The notes: generated from the sequence alone by a model not told the origin. A DNA stretch of 64,000 nucleotides from Hydractinia symbiolongicarpus (GCF_029227915.1 NC_079876.1:37245828-37309827); one strand, 5' to 3'. Positions 1-13,793 are shown, numbered from the stretch's first letter. Translations and numbers: made by a program.

Positions 1-255
1 TTAACTTTCTAACGGTGTCAGTCCGTTTGAGTTGCAACGGTTGGGTCACATGTTCGTACCAACATGTATTTAGCGATATTATTTTTGATATTACTAGCTT
101 GCATCGATTTTAACAATGAAACGAATGATTGTGGGACTTAATTGAACTAACTTTGGACTGTGACCTAATAAATGTGATAAATGAGACAATTGGACACAAA
201 GAAATCACATTCTTCTTAATTTGACGTGATTGCCGGAACTCAGCGATTACACTGG

Positions 256-270
256 GCGCTGTGGTAGCGC
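256..270 (+). other. Small hairpin in the unit: GCGCT-GTGGT-AGCGC (representative copy)
   Basis: A perfect 5-bp stem with a 5-base loop lies in the most G+C-rich part of the unit, just after the conserved CAGCGATTACACTGG. It recurs about once per unit in full-stem subtypes. Other subtypes alter one arm: GTGGTAGCAC (common from 1.7 to 49 kb), GAGGTATCGC, or GTGGTACCAC, which is itself a perfect 10-bp palindrome (first at 17020-17029). These variants mark unit subtypes. A structural role is speculation. Confidence 0.5.
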
Positions 271-912
271 TTCAATTAAAAATTAAGATAAAAACGTCAT
301 TTTTTACTGTGGGACCAATCCTAGGCGTTATCACGCGCTGAAGAAATATCGACAGTTTCAAAAACTACATTTCATTGACTTTCTAACGGTGTCAGTCCGT
401 TTGAGCTACAACGGTTGGGTCACATATTCGTACCAATATGTATTTAGCGATATTTTTCTCATATTACTAGGTTGCATCGCTTTTAACAGTGAAACGATTG
501 ACTGTGAGACTTAATTGAACTAACTTTGGACTGTGACCTAATAAATGTGATAAATGAGAAAATTGGACTCCAAGAAATAACATTCTTTTCAATTTGACGG
601 GATTGCCGGAACTCAGCGATTACACTGGGCGCTGTGGTAGCGCTTCATTTAAAAATTTAGATAAATAAGTCATTCTTTAGTGTTGGACCAATCCTAGACG
701 TTATCGCGCGCTGAAGAACTATCGACAGTTTCATAAACTACATTTCATTGACTTTCCAACGGCGTCAGTCCGTTTGAGTTGCAACGGTTGGGTCACATGT
801 TCATACCAACATGTATTTAGCGATATTATTTTTGATATTACTAGCTTGCATCGATTTTAACAATGAAACGAATGATTGTGGGACTTAATTGAACTAACTT
901 TGGACTGTGACC

Positions 913-930
913 TGATAAATGTGATAAATG
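913..930 (+). repeat. 9-bp internal direct repeat TGATAAATG x2 (representative copy)
   Basis: Two perfect copies of TGATAAATG abut within the unit, following GGACTGTGACC. The same place is TAATAAATGTGATAAATG in many units, and TTATAAATG followed by TTATAAGTG or CTATAAGTG in others, so this tract is a good subtype marker. It looks like an old 9-bp slippage duplication present in the ancestor of the family. Confidence 0.6.
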
Positions 931-1549
931 AGACAATTGGACTCCAAGAAATAACATTCTTCTTAATTTGACGTGATTGCCGGAACTCAGCGATTACACT
1001 GGGCGCTGTGGTAGCGCTTCAATTGAAAATTAAGAAAAAAAAGTCATTTTTTACTGTGGGACCAATCCTAGGCGTTATCACGCGCTGAAGAAATATCGAC
1101 AGTTTCAAAAACTACATTTCATTGACTTTCTAACGGTGTCAGTCCGTTTGAGCTACAACGGTTGGGTCACATATTAGTACCAACATGTATTTAGCGATAT
1201 TTTTTTTGATATTACTAGGTTGCATCGCTTTTAACAATGAAACGAATGATTGTGGGATTTAATTGAACTAACTTTGGACTGTGACCTGATAAATGTGATA
1301 AATGAGACGATTGGACTCCAAGAAATAACATTCTTCTTAATTTGACGTGATAGCCGCAACTCAGCGATTACACTGGGCGCTGTTGTAGCGCTTCATTTAA
1401 AAATTAAGATAAATAAGTCATTTTTTACTGTGAGACCAATCCTAGCCGTTATCGCGCGCTGAAGAAATATCGACAGTTTCATAAACTACATTTCATTGAC
1501 TTTCTAACGGTGCCAGTCCGTTTGAGTTACAACGGTTGGGTCACATATT

Positions 1550-2545
1550 CGTACCAACATGTATTTATTGATATTTTTTGTATTAATAGGTTGCATCGCT
1601 TTTAACAATGAAACGATTGACTATGGGACTTAATTGAACTAACTTTGGACTGTGACCTAATAAATGTGATAAATGAGAAAATTGGACTCCAAGAAATAAC
1701 ATTCTTCTCAATTTGACATGATTGCCGGGACTCAACGATTACACTGGGCGCTGTGGTAGCACTTCATTTAAAAACTTAGATTAAAAAGTCATTTTTTACT
1801 GTGGGACCAATCCTAGCCGTTATCGCGCGCTGAAGAAATATCAAAAGTTTCAGAAACTACATTTCATTGAATTTCTAACGGTGCCAGTCCGTTTGAGTTA
1901 CAACGGTTGGGTCACATATTCGTACCAACATGTATTTAGCGATATTTGTTTTGATATTACTAGGTTGCATCGCTTTTAACAATGAAACGAATGACTGTGG
2001 GACTTAATTGAACTAACTTTGGACTGTGACCTAATAAATGAGATAAATGAGAAAATTGGACTCCAAGAAATAACATTCTTCTCAATTTCACATGATTGCC
2101 GGAATTCAGCGATTACACTGGGTGTTGTGGTAGCACTTCAATTAAAAATTTAGATAAATAAGTCATTCTTTACTGTAGGACCAATCCTATCCGTAATCGC
2201 GCGCTAAAATATAGCAACAGTTTCAAAAACTACATTTCATTGACATTCTAACGGTGTCAGTCCGTTTGAGTTACGACGGTTTAGTCGCATACTCGTACCA
2301 ACATGTATTTAGCGCTATTTTTCTAATATTACTAGGTTGCATCGCTTTTAACAATAAAACGATTGACTGTGGGACTTAATTGAACTAATTTTGGACTGTG
2401 ACTTGATAAATGTGATAAAACAATTGGACTCTAAGAAATAACATTCTTCTTAATTTGACGCGATTGCCGGAAATCAGCGATTACACTGGGCGCTGTGGTT
2501 TTGCTTCATTAAAAAATTTAGATAAATAAGTCATTCTTTACTGTG
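1550..2545 (+). repeat. Segment repeated 12 units downstream (copy 1 of 6018-7015)
   Basis: The order of subtypes and rare variants matches 6018-7015. These include CAATTTCACATGATTG, the unusual CAATAAAACGATTGAC and GACTTGATAAATGTGATAAA, at an offset of 4468-4469 bp. This copy carries a small deletion after GTGATAAA (about 2420), so the unit starting at 2300 is 368 bp long. Similarity ends where the two copies change to GTGGAACC and GTGAGACC respectively. Confidence 0.65.
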
Positions 2546-3239
2546 GAACCAATCCTATCCGTTATCGCGCGATAAAAAATAGCAACAGTTTTAAAAACTA
2601 CATTTCATTGACATTCTAACGGTGTCAGTCCATTTGAGTTACGACGGTTTGGTCGCATACTCGCACCAACATGTATTTAGCGCTATTTTTCTAATATTAC
2701 TAGGTTGCATCGCTTTTAACTATGAAACGATTGACTGTGGGACTTAATTGAACTACCTTTGGACTGTCACCTGATAAATGTGATAAAGGATACAATTGGA
2801 CTCCAAGAAATAACATTCTTCTAAATTTGACATGATTGCCGAACCTCAGCGATTACACTGGGCGCTGCGGTAGCGCTTCGTTTAAGAATTAAGCTAAATA
2901 AGTCATTCTTTACTGTGAGACTAACCCTAGCCGTTATCGCGCGCTGAAGAAATATCAAAAGTTTCAGAAACTACATTTCATTGACTTTCTAACGGTGCCA
3001 GTCCGGTTCAGTTACAACGGTTGGGTCACATATTCGTACCAACATGTCTTTAGCGATATTTGTTTTGATATTACTAGGTTGCATCGCTTTTAACAATGAA
3101 ACGAATGACTGTGGTCCCAAATTGAACTGATTTTGGACTGTGACCTTATAAATGTTATAAGTAAAATAAGTTGACTCCAAGAAATAGCATTCTTCTTAGT
3201 TTGAAATAATTGCCGGAATTCAGCGATTACACTGGGCGC

Positions 3240-4165
3240 TGTGGTAGCGTTTCAATTGTAAATTAAGATAAAAAAGTCATTTTTTACTGTGGGACCAATC
3301 CTAGACGTTATCGCGCGCTGAAGAACTATCGACAGTTTCATAAACTACATTTCATTGACTTTCTAATGGTGTCAGTCCGTTTGAGTTACAACGGTTGGGT
3401 CGCATACTCGTACCAACATGTATTTATTGATATTTTTTATATTACTAGGTTGCATCGCTTTTAACAATGAAACGATTGACTATGGGACTTAATTGAACTA
3501 ACTTTGGACTGTGACCTAATAAATGTGATAAATGAGAAAATTGGACTCCAAGAAATAACATTCTTCTCAATTTGACATGATTGCCGGGACTCAGCGATTA
3601 CACTGGGCGCTGTGGTAGCACTTCATTTAAAAACTTAGATTAAAAAGTCATTTTTTACTGTGGGACCAATCCTAGCCGTTATCGCGCGCTGAAGAAATAT
3701 CAAAAGTTTCAGAAACTACATTTCATTGAATTTCTAACGGTGCCAGTCCGTTTGAGTTACAACGGTTGGGTCACATATTCGTACCAACATGTATTTAGCG
3801 ATATTTGTTTTGATATTACTAGGTTGCATCGCTTTTAACAATGAAACGAATGACTGTGGGACTTAATTGAACTAACTTTGGACTGTTACCTAATAAATGT
3901 GATAAATGAGAAAATTGGACTCCAAGAAATAACATTCTTCTTAATTTGACGTGATTGCCGAAACTCAGCGATTGCACTGGGCGCTGTGGTAGCGCTTCAT
4001 TTAAACGTTTAGATAAATCAGTCATTTTTTACTGTGGGACCAATCCTAGCCGCTATTTCGCGCTGAAGAAATAGCGCAGTTTCAAAAACTACATTTCATT
4101 GACTTTCTAACGGTGTCAGTCCGTTTGAGTTACGACGGTTTGATCGCATACTCGTACCAACATGT
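3240..4165 (+). repeat. Segment repeated 1864 bp downstream (copy 1 of 5104-6028)
   Basis: The block matches 5104-6028 unit for unit: the TTCTAATGGTGTCAGTCC start, the GTATTTATTG tail, the GCCGGGACTC variant and CAAAAGTTTCAGAAAC. A shorter piece of the same series is at about 1550-2075, so a 5-unit period repeats about three times in part. The copies then diverge into different subtypes. Confidence 0.65.
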
Positions 4166-7100
4166 ATTTAGCGCTATTTTTCTAATATTACTAGGTTGCA
4201 TCGCTTTTAACTATGAAACGATTGACTGTGGGACTTAATTGAACTAACTTTGGACTGTCACCTGATAAATGTGATAAAGGAGACAATTGGACTCCAAGAA
4301 ATAACATTCTTCTCAATTTGACATGATTGCCGAAACTCAGCGATTACACTGGGCGCTGCGGCAGCGCTTCATTTAAGAATTAAGCTAAATAAGTCATTCT
4401 TTACTGTGAGACCAACCCTAGCCGTTATCGCGCGTTGAAGAAATATCAAAAGTTTCAGAAACTACATTTCATTGACTTTCTAACGGTGCCAGTCCGGTTG
4501 AGTTACAACGGTTGGGTCACATATTCGTACCAACATGTCTTTAGCGATATTTGTTTTGATATTACTAGGTTGCATCGCTTTTAACAATGAAACGAATGAC
4601 TGTGGTCCCAAATTGAACTGATTTTGGACTGTGACCTTATAAATGTTATAAGTAAAATAAGTTGACTCCAAGAAATAGCATTCTTCTTAGTTTGAAATAA
4701 TTGCCGGAATTCAGCGATTACACTGGGCGCTGTGGTAACACTTCAATTAAAAATTTAGATAGATAAGTCATTCTTTACTGTGGGACCAATCCTATCCGTT
4801 ATCGCGCGCTAAAAAAATAGCAACAGTTTTAAAAACTACATTTCATTGACATTCTAACGGTGTCAGTCCATTTGAGTTACGACGGTTTGGTCGCATACTC
4901 GTACCAACATGTATTTAGCGCTATTTTTCTAATATTACTAGGTTGCATCGCTTTTAACTATGAAACTATTGACTGTGGGACTTAATTGAACTACCTTTGG
5001 ACTGTGACCTGATAAATGTGATAAATGAGACAATTGGACTCCAAGAAATAACATTCTTCTTAATTTGACGTGATTGCCGAAACTCAGCGATTGCACTGGG
5101 CGCTGTGGTAGCGCTTCAATTATAAATTAAGATAAAAAAGTCATTCTTTACTGTGGGACCAATCCTGGACGTTATCGCGCGCTGAAGAACTATCGACAGT
5201 TTCATAAACTACATTTCATTGACTTTCTAATGGTGTCAGTCCGTTTGAGTTACAACGGTTGGGTCGCATACTCGTACCAACATGTATTTATTGATATTTT
5301 TTATATTACTAGGTTGCATCGCTTTTAACAATGAAACGATTGACTATGGGACTTAATTGAACTAACCTTGGACTGTGACCTAATAAATGTGATAAATGAG
5401 AAAATTGGACTCCAAGAAATAACATTCTTCTCAATTTGACATGATTGCCGGGACTCAGCGATTACACTGGGCGCTGTGGTAGCACTTCATTTAAAAACTT
5501 AGATTAAAAAGTCATTTTTTACTGCGGGACCAATCCTAGCCGTTATCGCGCGATGAAGAAATATCAAAAGCTTCAGAAACTAAATTTCATTGAATTTCTA
5601 ACGGTGCCAGTCCGTTTGAGTTACAACGGTTGAGTCACATATTCGTACCAACATGTATTTAGCGATATTTGTTTTGATATTACTAGGTTGCATCGCTTTT
5701 AACAATGAAACGAATGACTGTGGGACTTAATTGAACTAACTTTGGACTGTGACCTAATAAATGTGATAAATGAGAAAATTGGACTCCAAGAAATAACATT
5801 CTTCTTAATTTGACGTGATTGCCGAAACTCAGCGATTGCACTGGGCGCTGTGGTAGCGCTTCATTTAAACGTTTAGGTAAATCAGTCATTTTTTACTGTG
5901 GGACCAATCCTAGCCGCTATTGCGCGCTGAAGAAATAGCGACAGTTTCAAAGACTACACTTCATTGACTTTCTAACGGTGTCAGTCCGTTTGAGTTACGA
6001 TGGTTTGGTTGCATACTCGTACCAACATGTATTAATTGATATTTTTTATATTACTAGGTTGCATCGCTTTTAACAATGAAACGATTGACTATGGGACTTA
6101 ATTGAACTAACTTTGGACTGTGACCTAATAAATGTGATAAATGAGAAAATTGGACTCCAAGAAATAACATGTTTCTCAATTTGACATGATTGCCGGGACT
6201 CAGCGATTACACTGGGCGCTGTGGTAGCACTTCATTTAAAAACTTAGATTAAAAAGTCATTTTTTACTGTGGGACCAATCCTAGCCGTTATCGCGCGCTG
6301 AAGAAATATCAAAAGTTTCAGAAACTACATTTTATTGAATTTCTAACGGTGCCAGTCCGTTTGAGTTACAACGGTTGGGTCACATATTCGTACCAACATG
6401 TATTTAGCGATATTTGTTTTGATATTACTAGGTTGCATCGCTTTTAACAATGAAACGAATGACTGTGGGACTTAATTGAACTAACTTTGGACTGTGACCT
6501 AATAAATGTGGTAAATGAGAAAATTGGACTCCAAGAAATAACATTCTTCTCAATTTCACATGATTGCCGGAACTCAGCGATTACACTGGGCGTTGTGGTA
6601 GCACTTCAATTAAAAATTTAGATAAATAAGTCATTCTTTACTGTAGGACCAATCCTATCCGTTATCGCGCGCTAAAAAAATAGCAACAGTTTCAAAAACT
6701 ACATTTCATTGACATTCTAACGGTGTCAGTCCGTTTGAGTTACGACGGTTTGGTCGCATACTCGTACCAACATGTACTTAGCGCTATTTTTCTAATATTA
6801 CTAGGTTGCATCGCTTTTAACAATAAAACGATTGACTGTGGGACTTAATTGAACTAATTTTGGACTGTGACTTGATAAATGTGATAAATGATACAATTGG
6901 ACTCTAAGAAATAACATTCTTCTTAATTTGACGCGATTGCCGGAAATCAGCGATTACACTGGGCGCTGTGGTTTCGCTTCATTAAAAAATTTGGATAAAT
7001 AAGTCATTCTTTACTGTGAGACCAACCCTAGCCGTTATCGCGCGCTGAAGAAATATCAAAAGTTTCATAAACAACATTTCATTGACTTTCTAACGGTGCC

Positions 7101-8366
7101 AGTCCGTTTGAGTTACAACGGTTGGGTCACATATTCGTACCAACATGTATTTAGCGATATTTGTTTTGATATTACTAGGTTGTATCGCTTTTAACAATGA
7201 AACGAATGACTGTGGGACTTAATTGAACTAACTTTGGACTGTGATCTAATAAATGTGATAAATGAGAAAATTGGACTCCAAGAAATAACATTCTTCTCAA
7301 TTTGACATAATTGCCGGAACTCAGCGATTACACTGGGCGCTGTGGTAGCACTTCAATTAAAAATTTAGATAAATAAGTCATTCTTTACTGTAGGACCAAT
7401 CCTATCCGTTATCGCGCGCTAAAAAAATAGCAACAGTTTCAAAAACTACATTTCATTGACATTCTAACGGTGTCAGTCCGTTTGAGTTACGACGGTTTGG
7501 TCGCATACTCGTACCAACATGTATTTAGCGCTATTTTTCTAATATTACTAGGTTGCATCGCTTTTAACTATGAAACGATTGACTGTGGGACTTAATTGAA
7601 CTACCTTTGGACTGTGACCTGATAAATGTGATAAATGAGACAATTGGACTCCAAGAAATAACATTCTTCTTAATTTGACGTGATTGCCGAAACTCAGCGA
7701 TTGCACTGGGCGCTGTGGTAGCGCTTCAATTATAAATTAAGATAAAAAAGTCATTCTTTACTGTGGGACCAATCCTAGACGTTATCGCGCGCTGAAGAAC
7801 TATCGACAGTTTCATAAACTACATTTTATTGACTTTCTAATGGTGTCAGTCCGTTTGAGTTACAACGGTTGGGTCACATATTTGTACCAACATGTATTTA
7901 GCGATATTTATTTTGAGATTACCAGCTTGCATCGCTTTTAACAGTGAAACGATTGACTGTGGGACTAAATTGAACTGCTTTTGGACTGTGACCTTATAAA
8001 TGCTATAAGTGAGACAACTGGACTCCAACAAATAACATTCCTCTTAATTTGACGTAATTACCGGACTCAGCGATTGCACTGGGCGCTGTGGTAGCGCTTC
8101 ATTTAAACGTTTAGATAAATCAGTCATTTTTTACTGTGGGACCAATCCTAGCCGCTATTGCGCGCTGAAGAAATAGCGACAGTTTCAAAAACTACATTTC
8201 ATTGACTTTCTAACGGTGTCAGTCCGTTTGAGTTATGACGGTTTGGTCGCATACTCGTACCAACACGTATTTAGTGCTATTTTTCTAATATTACTAGGTT
8301 GCATCGCTTTTAACTATGAAACGATTGACTGTGGGACTTAATTGAACTAACTTTGGACTGTCACCT

Positions 8367-10060
8367 GATAAATGTGACAAAGGAGACAATTGGACTCCAA
8401 GAAATAACATTCTTCTCAACTTAACATGATTGCCGAAACTCAGCGATTACACTGGGCGCTGCGGTAGCGCTTCATTTAAGAATTAAGCTAAATAAGTCAT
8501 TCTTTACTGTGAGACCAACCCTAGCCGTTATCGCGCGCTGAAGAAATATCAAAAGTTTCAGAAACAACATTTCATTGACTTTCTAACGGTGCAGTCCGGT
8601 TGAGTTACAACGGTTGGGTCACATATTCGTACAAACATGTCTTTAGCGATATTTGTTTTGATATTACCAGGTTGCATCGCTTTTAACAATGAAACGAATG
8701 ACTGTGGTCCCAAATTGAACTGATTTTGGACTGTGACCTTATAAATGTTATAAGTAAAATAAGTTGACTCCAAGAAATAGCATTCTTCTTAGTTTGAAAT
8801 AATTGCCGGAACTCAGCGATTACACTGGGCTCTGTGCTAGCGCTTCATTTAAAAACTTAGATAAATAAGTCATTCTTTACTGTGGGACCAATCCTAGACG
8901 TTATCGCGCGCTGAAGAACTATCGACAGTTTCATAAACTACACTTCATTAACTTTCTAATGGTGTCAGTCCGTTTGAGTTACAACGGTTGGGTCACATAT
9001 TAGTACCAACATGTATTTAGCGATATTTTTTTTGAGATTACCAGCTTGCATCGCTTTTAACAGTGAAACGATTGACTGTGGGACTAAATTAAACTGATTT
9101 TGGACTGTGACCTTATAAATACTATAAGTGAGCCAACTAGACTCCAACAAATAACATTCTTCTTAATTTGACGTAATTACCGGACTCAGCGATTGCACTG
9201 GGCGCTGTGGTAGCGCTTCATTTAAACGTTTAGATAAATCAGTCATTTTTTACTGTGGGACCAATCCTAGCCGTTATTGCGCGCTGAAGAACTATCGACA
9301 GTTTCATAAACTATATTTCATTGACTTTCTAACGGTGTCAGTCCGTTTGAGTTACAACGGTTGGGTCACATATTCGTACCAACATGTATTTAGCGATATT
9401 TGTTTTGATATTACTAGCTTGCATCGCTTTTAACAACGAAACGAATGATTGTGGGACTTAATTGAACTAACTTTGGACTGTGACCTGATAAATGTGATAA
9501 ATGAGACAATTGGACTCCAAGAAATAACATTCTTTTTAATTTGACGTGATTGCCGCAACTCAGCGATTACACTGGGCGCTGTTGTAGCGCTTCATTTAAA
9601 AATTTAGGTAAATAAGTCATTCTTTACTGTGGGACCAATCCTAGACATTATCGCGCGCCGAAGAAATAGCGACATTTTCACAAACTAAATTTCATTGACT
9701 TTCTAACGGAATCAATCCACTTCAGTTACAACGGTTGCGTCACATATTCGTACCAACATGTATTTAGCGATATTTTTCTCATATTACTATGTTGCAGCTT
9801 TTAACTGTGAAACGATTGACTGTGGTACCAAATTGAACTGATTTTAGACTGTGATCTTATAAATGTTTTAAGTGAAATAAGTGGACTCCAAGAAATAACA
9901 TTCTTCTTAGTTTGAAATGATTGCCGGAACTCAGCGATTACACTGGGCGCTGTGGTACCGCTTGATTTAAGAGTTAAGCTAAAAAAAGTCATTTTTCTAC
10001 TGTGAAACCAATCCTATCCGTTATCGAGTGTTGAAGAAATAGCGACAGTTTCAAAAACTA
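8367..10060 (+). repeat. 1.7-kb satellite block, copy 1 (partner 12100-13793)
   Basis: Offset 3733 bp (10 units). Shared rare features: GTGACAAAGGAG, CACTTCATTAACTTTC, CATATTAGTACC with GAGATTACCAGC, and the GGAATCAATCCACTTCAG unit. One single-base deletion (GTGCAGTCC near 8591) distinguishes this copy. Left of 8367 and right of 10060 the two regions belong to different subtypes, so these are recombination joints. Confidence 0.75.
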
Positions 10061-11235
10061 CATTTCATTGACTTTCTAACGGTGTCAGTCCGTTTGAGTT
10101 ACAACGGTTTGGTCACATATTTTTACCAACATGTATTTAGCGATATTTCTTTCATATTACTATGTTGCATCGCTTTTAACAATGAAACGATTGACTGTGG
10201 GACTTAATTGAACTAACTTTGGACTGTGACCTAATAAATGTGATAAATGAGAAAATTGGACTCCAAGAAATAACATTCTTCTCAATTTGACATGATTGCC
10301 GGAACTCAGCGATTACACTGGGCGCTGTGGTAGCACTTCTGTAAACACTTAGATTAATAAGTCATTTTTTACTGTGGGACCAATCCTAGCCGTTAGCGCG
10401 CGCTTAAGAAATAGAGACAGTTTCAAATACTACATTTCACTGACTTTCTAACGGTGTAAGTCCGTTTGAGTTTCAACGGTTGGGTCACATATTCGTACCA
10501 ACATGTATTTAGCGTTATTTTTCTCATATTACTAAGTTGCATCGCTTTTAACAGTGAAACGATTGACTGTGGGACTAAATTCAACTGATTTTGAACTGTG
10601 ACCTTATAAATGCTATAAGTGAGCCAACTGGTCTCCAACAAATGACATTCTTCTTAATTTGACGTAATTGCCGGTTCAGCGATTGCACTGGGCGCTGTGG
10701 TAGCGCTTCATTTAAAAGTTTAAATAAATCAGTCATTTTTTACTGTGGGACCAATCCTAGCCGTTATTGTGCGCTGAAGAAATAGCGACAGTTTCAAAAA
10801 CTACATTTTATTGACTTTCTAACGGTGTCAGTCCGTTTGGGTTTCAACGGTGGCGTCACATATTCGTACCAACATGTATTTAGCGATATTTTTTTTGATA
10901 TTACTAGGTCGCATCGCTTTTAACAATGAAACGATTGACTGTGGGACTTAATTAAACTAACTTTGGACTGTGACCTGATAAATGTGATAAATGAGACAAT
11001 TGGACTCTAAGAAATAACATTCTTCTTAATTTGACGGGATTGCCGGAACTCAGCGATTACACTGGGCGCTGAGGTATCGCTTCATTTAAGAATTAAGCTA
11101 AAAAAAGTCATTTTTCTACTGTGGCACCAATCCTAGCCGTTAGCGCGTGCTGAAGAAATAGAGACAGTTTTAAATACTACATTTCACTGACTTTCTAATG
11201 GTGTCAGTCTGTTTTGGTTACAACGGTTGGGTCAC
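10061..11235 (+). repeat. Satellite units, mixed subtypes
   Basis: Three units (boxes at 10128, 10500 and 10871). The first has CACTTCTGTAAACACTTAG, a marker also seen near 14816. The third has GTTTGGGTTTCAACGGTGGCG, a subtype that becomes common from 17.5 kb onward. No gene or foreign insert. Confidence 0.7.
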
Positions 11236-12093
11236 ATATTCGTACCAACATGTATTTAGCGATATTTTTTTTGATATTACTAGCTTGCATCGCTTTTAAC
11301 AACGAAACGAATGATTGTGGGACTTAATTGAACTAACTTTGGACTGTGACCTGATAAATGTGATAAATGAGACAATTGGACTCCAAGAAACAACATTCTT
11401 CTTAATTTGTCGTGATTGCCGCAACTCAGCGATTACACTGGGCGCTGTTGTAGCGCTTCATTAAAAAATTTAGGTAAATAAGTCATTCTTTACTGTGGGA
11501 CCAATCCTAGACATTATCTCGCGCTGAAGAAATAGCGACATTTTCACAAACTAAATTTCATTGACTTTCTAACGGCATCAATCCACTTCAGTTACAACGG
11601 TTGCGTCACATATTCGTACCAACATGTATTTAGCGATATTTTTCTCATATTACTAGGTTGCAGCTTTTAACTGTGAAACGATTGACTGTGGTACCAAATT
11701 GAACTGATTTTGGACTGTGACCTTATAAATGTTATAAGTGAAATAAGTGGACTCCAAGAAATAGCATTCTTCTTAGTTTGAAATGATTGCCGGAACTCAG
11801 CGATTACACTGGGCGCTGTGGTACCGCTTGATTTAAGAGTTAAGCTAAAAAAAGTCATTTTTCTACTGTGGAACCAATCCTATCCGTTATCGAGCGCTGA
11901 AGAAATAGCGACAGTTTCAAAAACTACATTTCATTGACTTTCTAACGGTGTCAGTCCGTTTGAGTTACAACGGTTTGGTCACATATTTTTACTAACATGT
12001 ATTTAGCGATATTTTTTTGATATTACTAAGTTGCATCGCTTTTAACAATGAAACGATTGACTGTGGGACTTAATTGAACTAACTTTGGACTGT
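11236..12093 (+). repeat. 0.86-kb satellite block, copy 1 (partner 13850-14707)
   Basis: Offset 2614 bp (7 units). Shared variants: TAACAACGAAACG, AAGAAACAACATTC, the GGCATCAATCCACTTCAG unit and the GTGGTACCAAATTGAAC stretch. The block stops at about 12093-12099, the same place where the 12100-13793 block begins, so the unit at 11994 is a chimera of two sources. Confidence 0.7.
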
Positions 12094-12099
12094 GACCTG

Positions 12100-13793
12100 A
12101 TAAATGTGACAAAGGAGACAATTGGACTCCAAGAAATAACATTCTTCTCATTTTAACATGATTGCCGAAACTCAGCGATTACACTGGGCGCTGCGGTAGC
12201 GCTTCATTTAAGAATTAAGCTAAATAAGTCATTCTTTATTGTGAGACCAACCCTAGCCGTTATCGCGCGCTGAAGAAATATCAAAAGTTTCAGAAACTAC
12301 ATTTCATTGACTTTCTAACGGTGCCAGTCCGGTTGAGTTACAACGGTTGGGTCACATATTCGTACCAACATGTCTTTAGCGATATTTGTTTTGATATTAC
12401 CAGGTTGCATCGCTTTTAACAATGAAACGAATGACTGTGGTCCCAAATTGAACTGATTTTGGACTGTGACCTTATAAATGTTATAAGTAAAATAAGTTGA
12501 CTCCAAGAAATAGCATTCTTTTTAGTTTGAAATAATTGCCGGAACTCAGCGATTACACTGGGCTCTGTGGTAGCGCTTCATTTAAAAACTTAGATAAATA
12601 AGTCATTCTTTACTGTGGGACCAATCCTAGACGTTATCGCGCGCTGAAGAACTATCGACAGTTTCATAAACTACACTTCATTAACTTTCTAATGGTGTCA
12701 GTCCGTTTGAGTTACAACGGTTGGGTCACATATTAGTACCAACATGTATTTAGCGATATTTTTTTTGAGATTACCAGCTTGCATCGCTTTTAACAGTGAA
12801 ACGATTGACTGTGGGACTAAATTAAACTGATTTTGGACTGTGACCTTATAAATACTATAAGTGAGCCAACTAGACTCCAACAAATAACATTCTTTTTAAT
12901 TTGACGTAATTACCGGACTCAGCGATTGCACTGGGCGCTGTGGTAGCGCTTCATTTAAACGTTTAGATAAATCAGTCATTTTTTACTGTGGGACCCATCC
13001 TAGCCGTTATTGCGCGCTGAAGAACTATCGACAGTTTCATAAACTATATTTCATTGACTTTCTAACGGTGTCAGTCCGTTTGAGTTACAACGGTTGGGTC
13101 ACATATTCGTACCAACATGTATTTAGCGATATTTGTTTTGATATTACTAGCTTGCATCGCTTTTAACAACGAAACGAATGATTGTGGGACTTAATTGAAC
13201 TAACTTTGGACTGTGACCTGATAAATGTGATAAATGAGACAATTGGACTCCAAGAAATAACATTCTTTTTAATTTGACGTGATTGCCGCAACTCAGCGAT
13301 TACACTGGGCGCTGTTGTAGCGCTTCATTTAAAAATTTAGGTAAATAAGTCATTCTTTACTGTGGGACCAATCCTAGACATTATCGCGCGCCGAAGAAAT
13401 AGCGACATTTTCACAAACTAAATTTCATTGACTTTCTAACGGAATCAATCCACTTCAGTTACAACGGTTGCGTCACATATTTGTACCAACATGTATTTAG
13501 CGATATTTTTCTCATATTACTATGTTGCAGCTTTTAACTGTGAAACGATTGACTGTGGTACCAAATTGAACTGATTTTGGACTGTGATCTTATAAATGTT
13601 TTAAGTGAAATAAGTGGACTCCAAGAAATAACATTCTTCTTAGTTTGAAATGATTGCCGGAACTCAGCGATTACACTGGGCGCTGTGATACCGCTTGATT
13701 TAAGAGTTAAGCTAAAAAAAGTCATTTTTCTACTGTGAAACCAATCCTATCCGTTATCGAGCGTTGAAGAAATAGTGACAGTTTCAAAAACTA
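12100..13793 (+). repeat. 1.7-kb satellite block, copy 2 (partner 8367-10060)
   Basis: Nearly identical to 8367-10060, including the CATTAACTTTC and GAGATTACCAGC variants. It is followed by a short stretch like 10806-10860 (GGGTTTCAACGGTGGCGT) and then by the 13850-14707 block, so this region was assembled from at least three source segments. Confidence 0.75.

Larger units (their letters stand above)
1..1495 (+). repeat. Dimeric higher-order repeat, about 747 bp, two copies
   Basis: Units at 61 and 808 share ACATGTTC in the box and the long tail TTTTTGATATTACTAGCTTG. Units at 435 and 1182 share GTTTGAGCTACAACGG and an upstream segment with CTAGGCGTTATCACGCGC. The offsets are 747 bp for both pairs. 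The first copy is cut by the window start. The next unit (1556) has the different start TGCCAGTCC, so the dimer domain ends near 1495. Confidence 0.75.
1496..8366 (+). repeat. Mosaic satellite domain with pentamer and 12-unit relationships
   Basis: About 18 units of several subtypes in irregular order. Marker GTATTTATTGATATTTTTT occurs at the units at 1556, 3415 and 5279 (offsets 1859 and 1864), with a related GTATTAATTG form at 6024. Subtype GACGGTTTGGTCGCATACTCG with GCGCTATTTTTCTAAT occurs at 2300, 2668, 4159, 4906, 6769, 7516 and 8262. Units at 3041, 4532 and 8634 share GTGGTCCCAAATTG. Offsets among copies are multiples of one unit (1491, 1864, 2610, 4103 and 4468 bp). No genes are seen. 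Confidence 0.8.

Noticed and set aside
48-67. Possible CENP-B box overlapping ATTCGTACCAACATGTA
   Set aside because: TTCG and the A five bases later fit the known box, but the essential CGGG is ATGT here. The site matches too few core bases to call.
513-559. AATAAA polyadenylation-like signals in most units
   Set aside because: The hexamer is part of the A+T-rich direct repeat in nearly all units, with no transcript structure around it.
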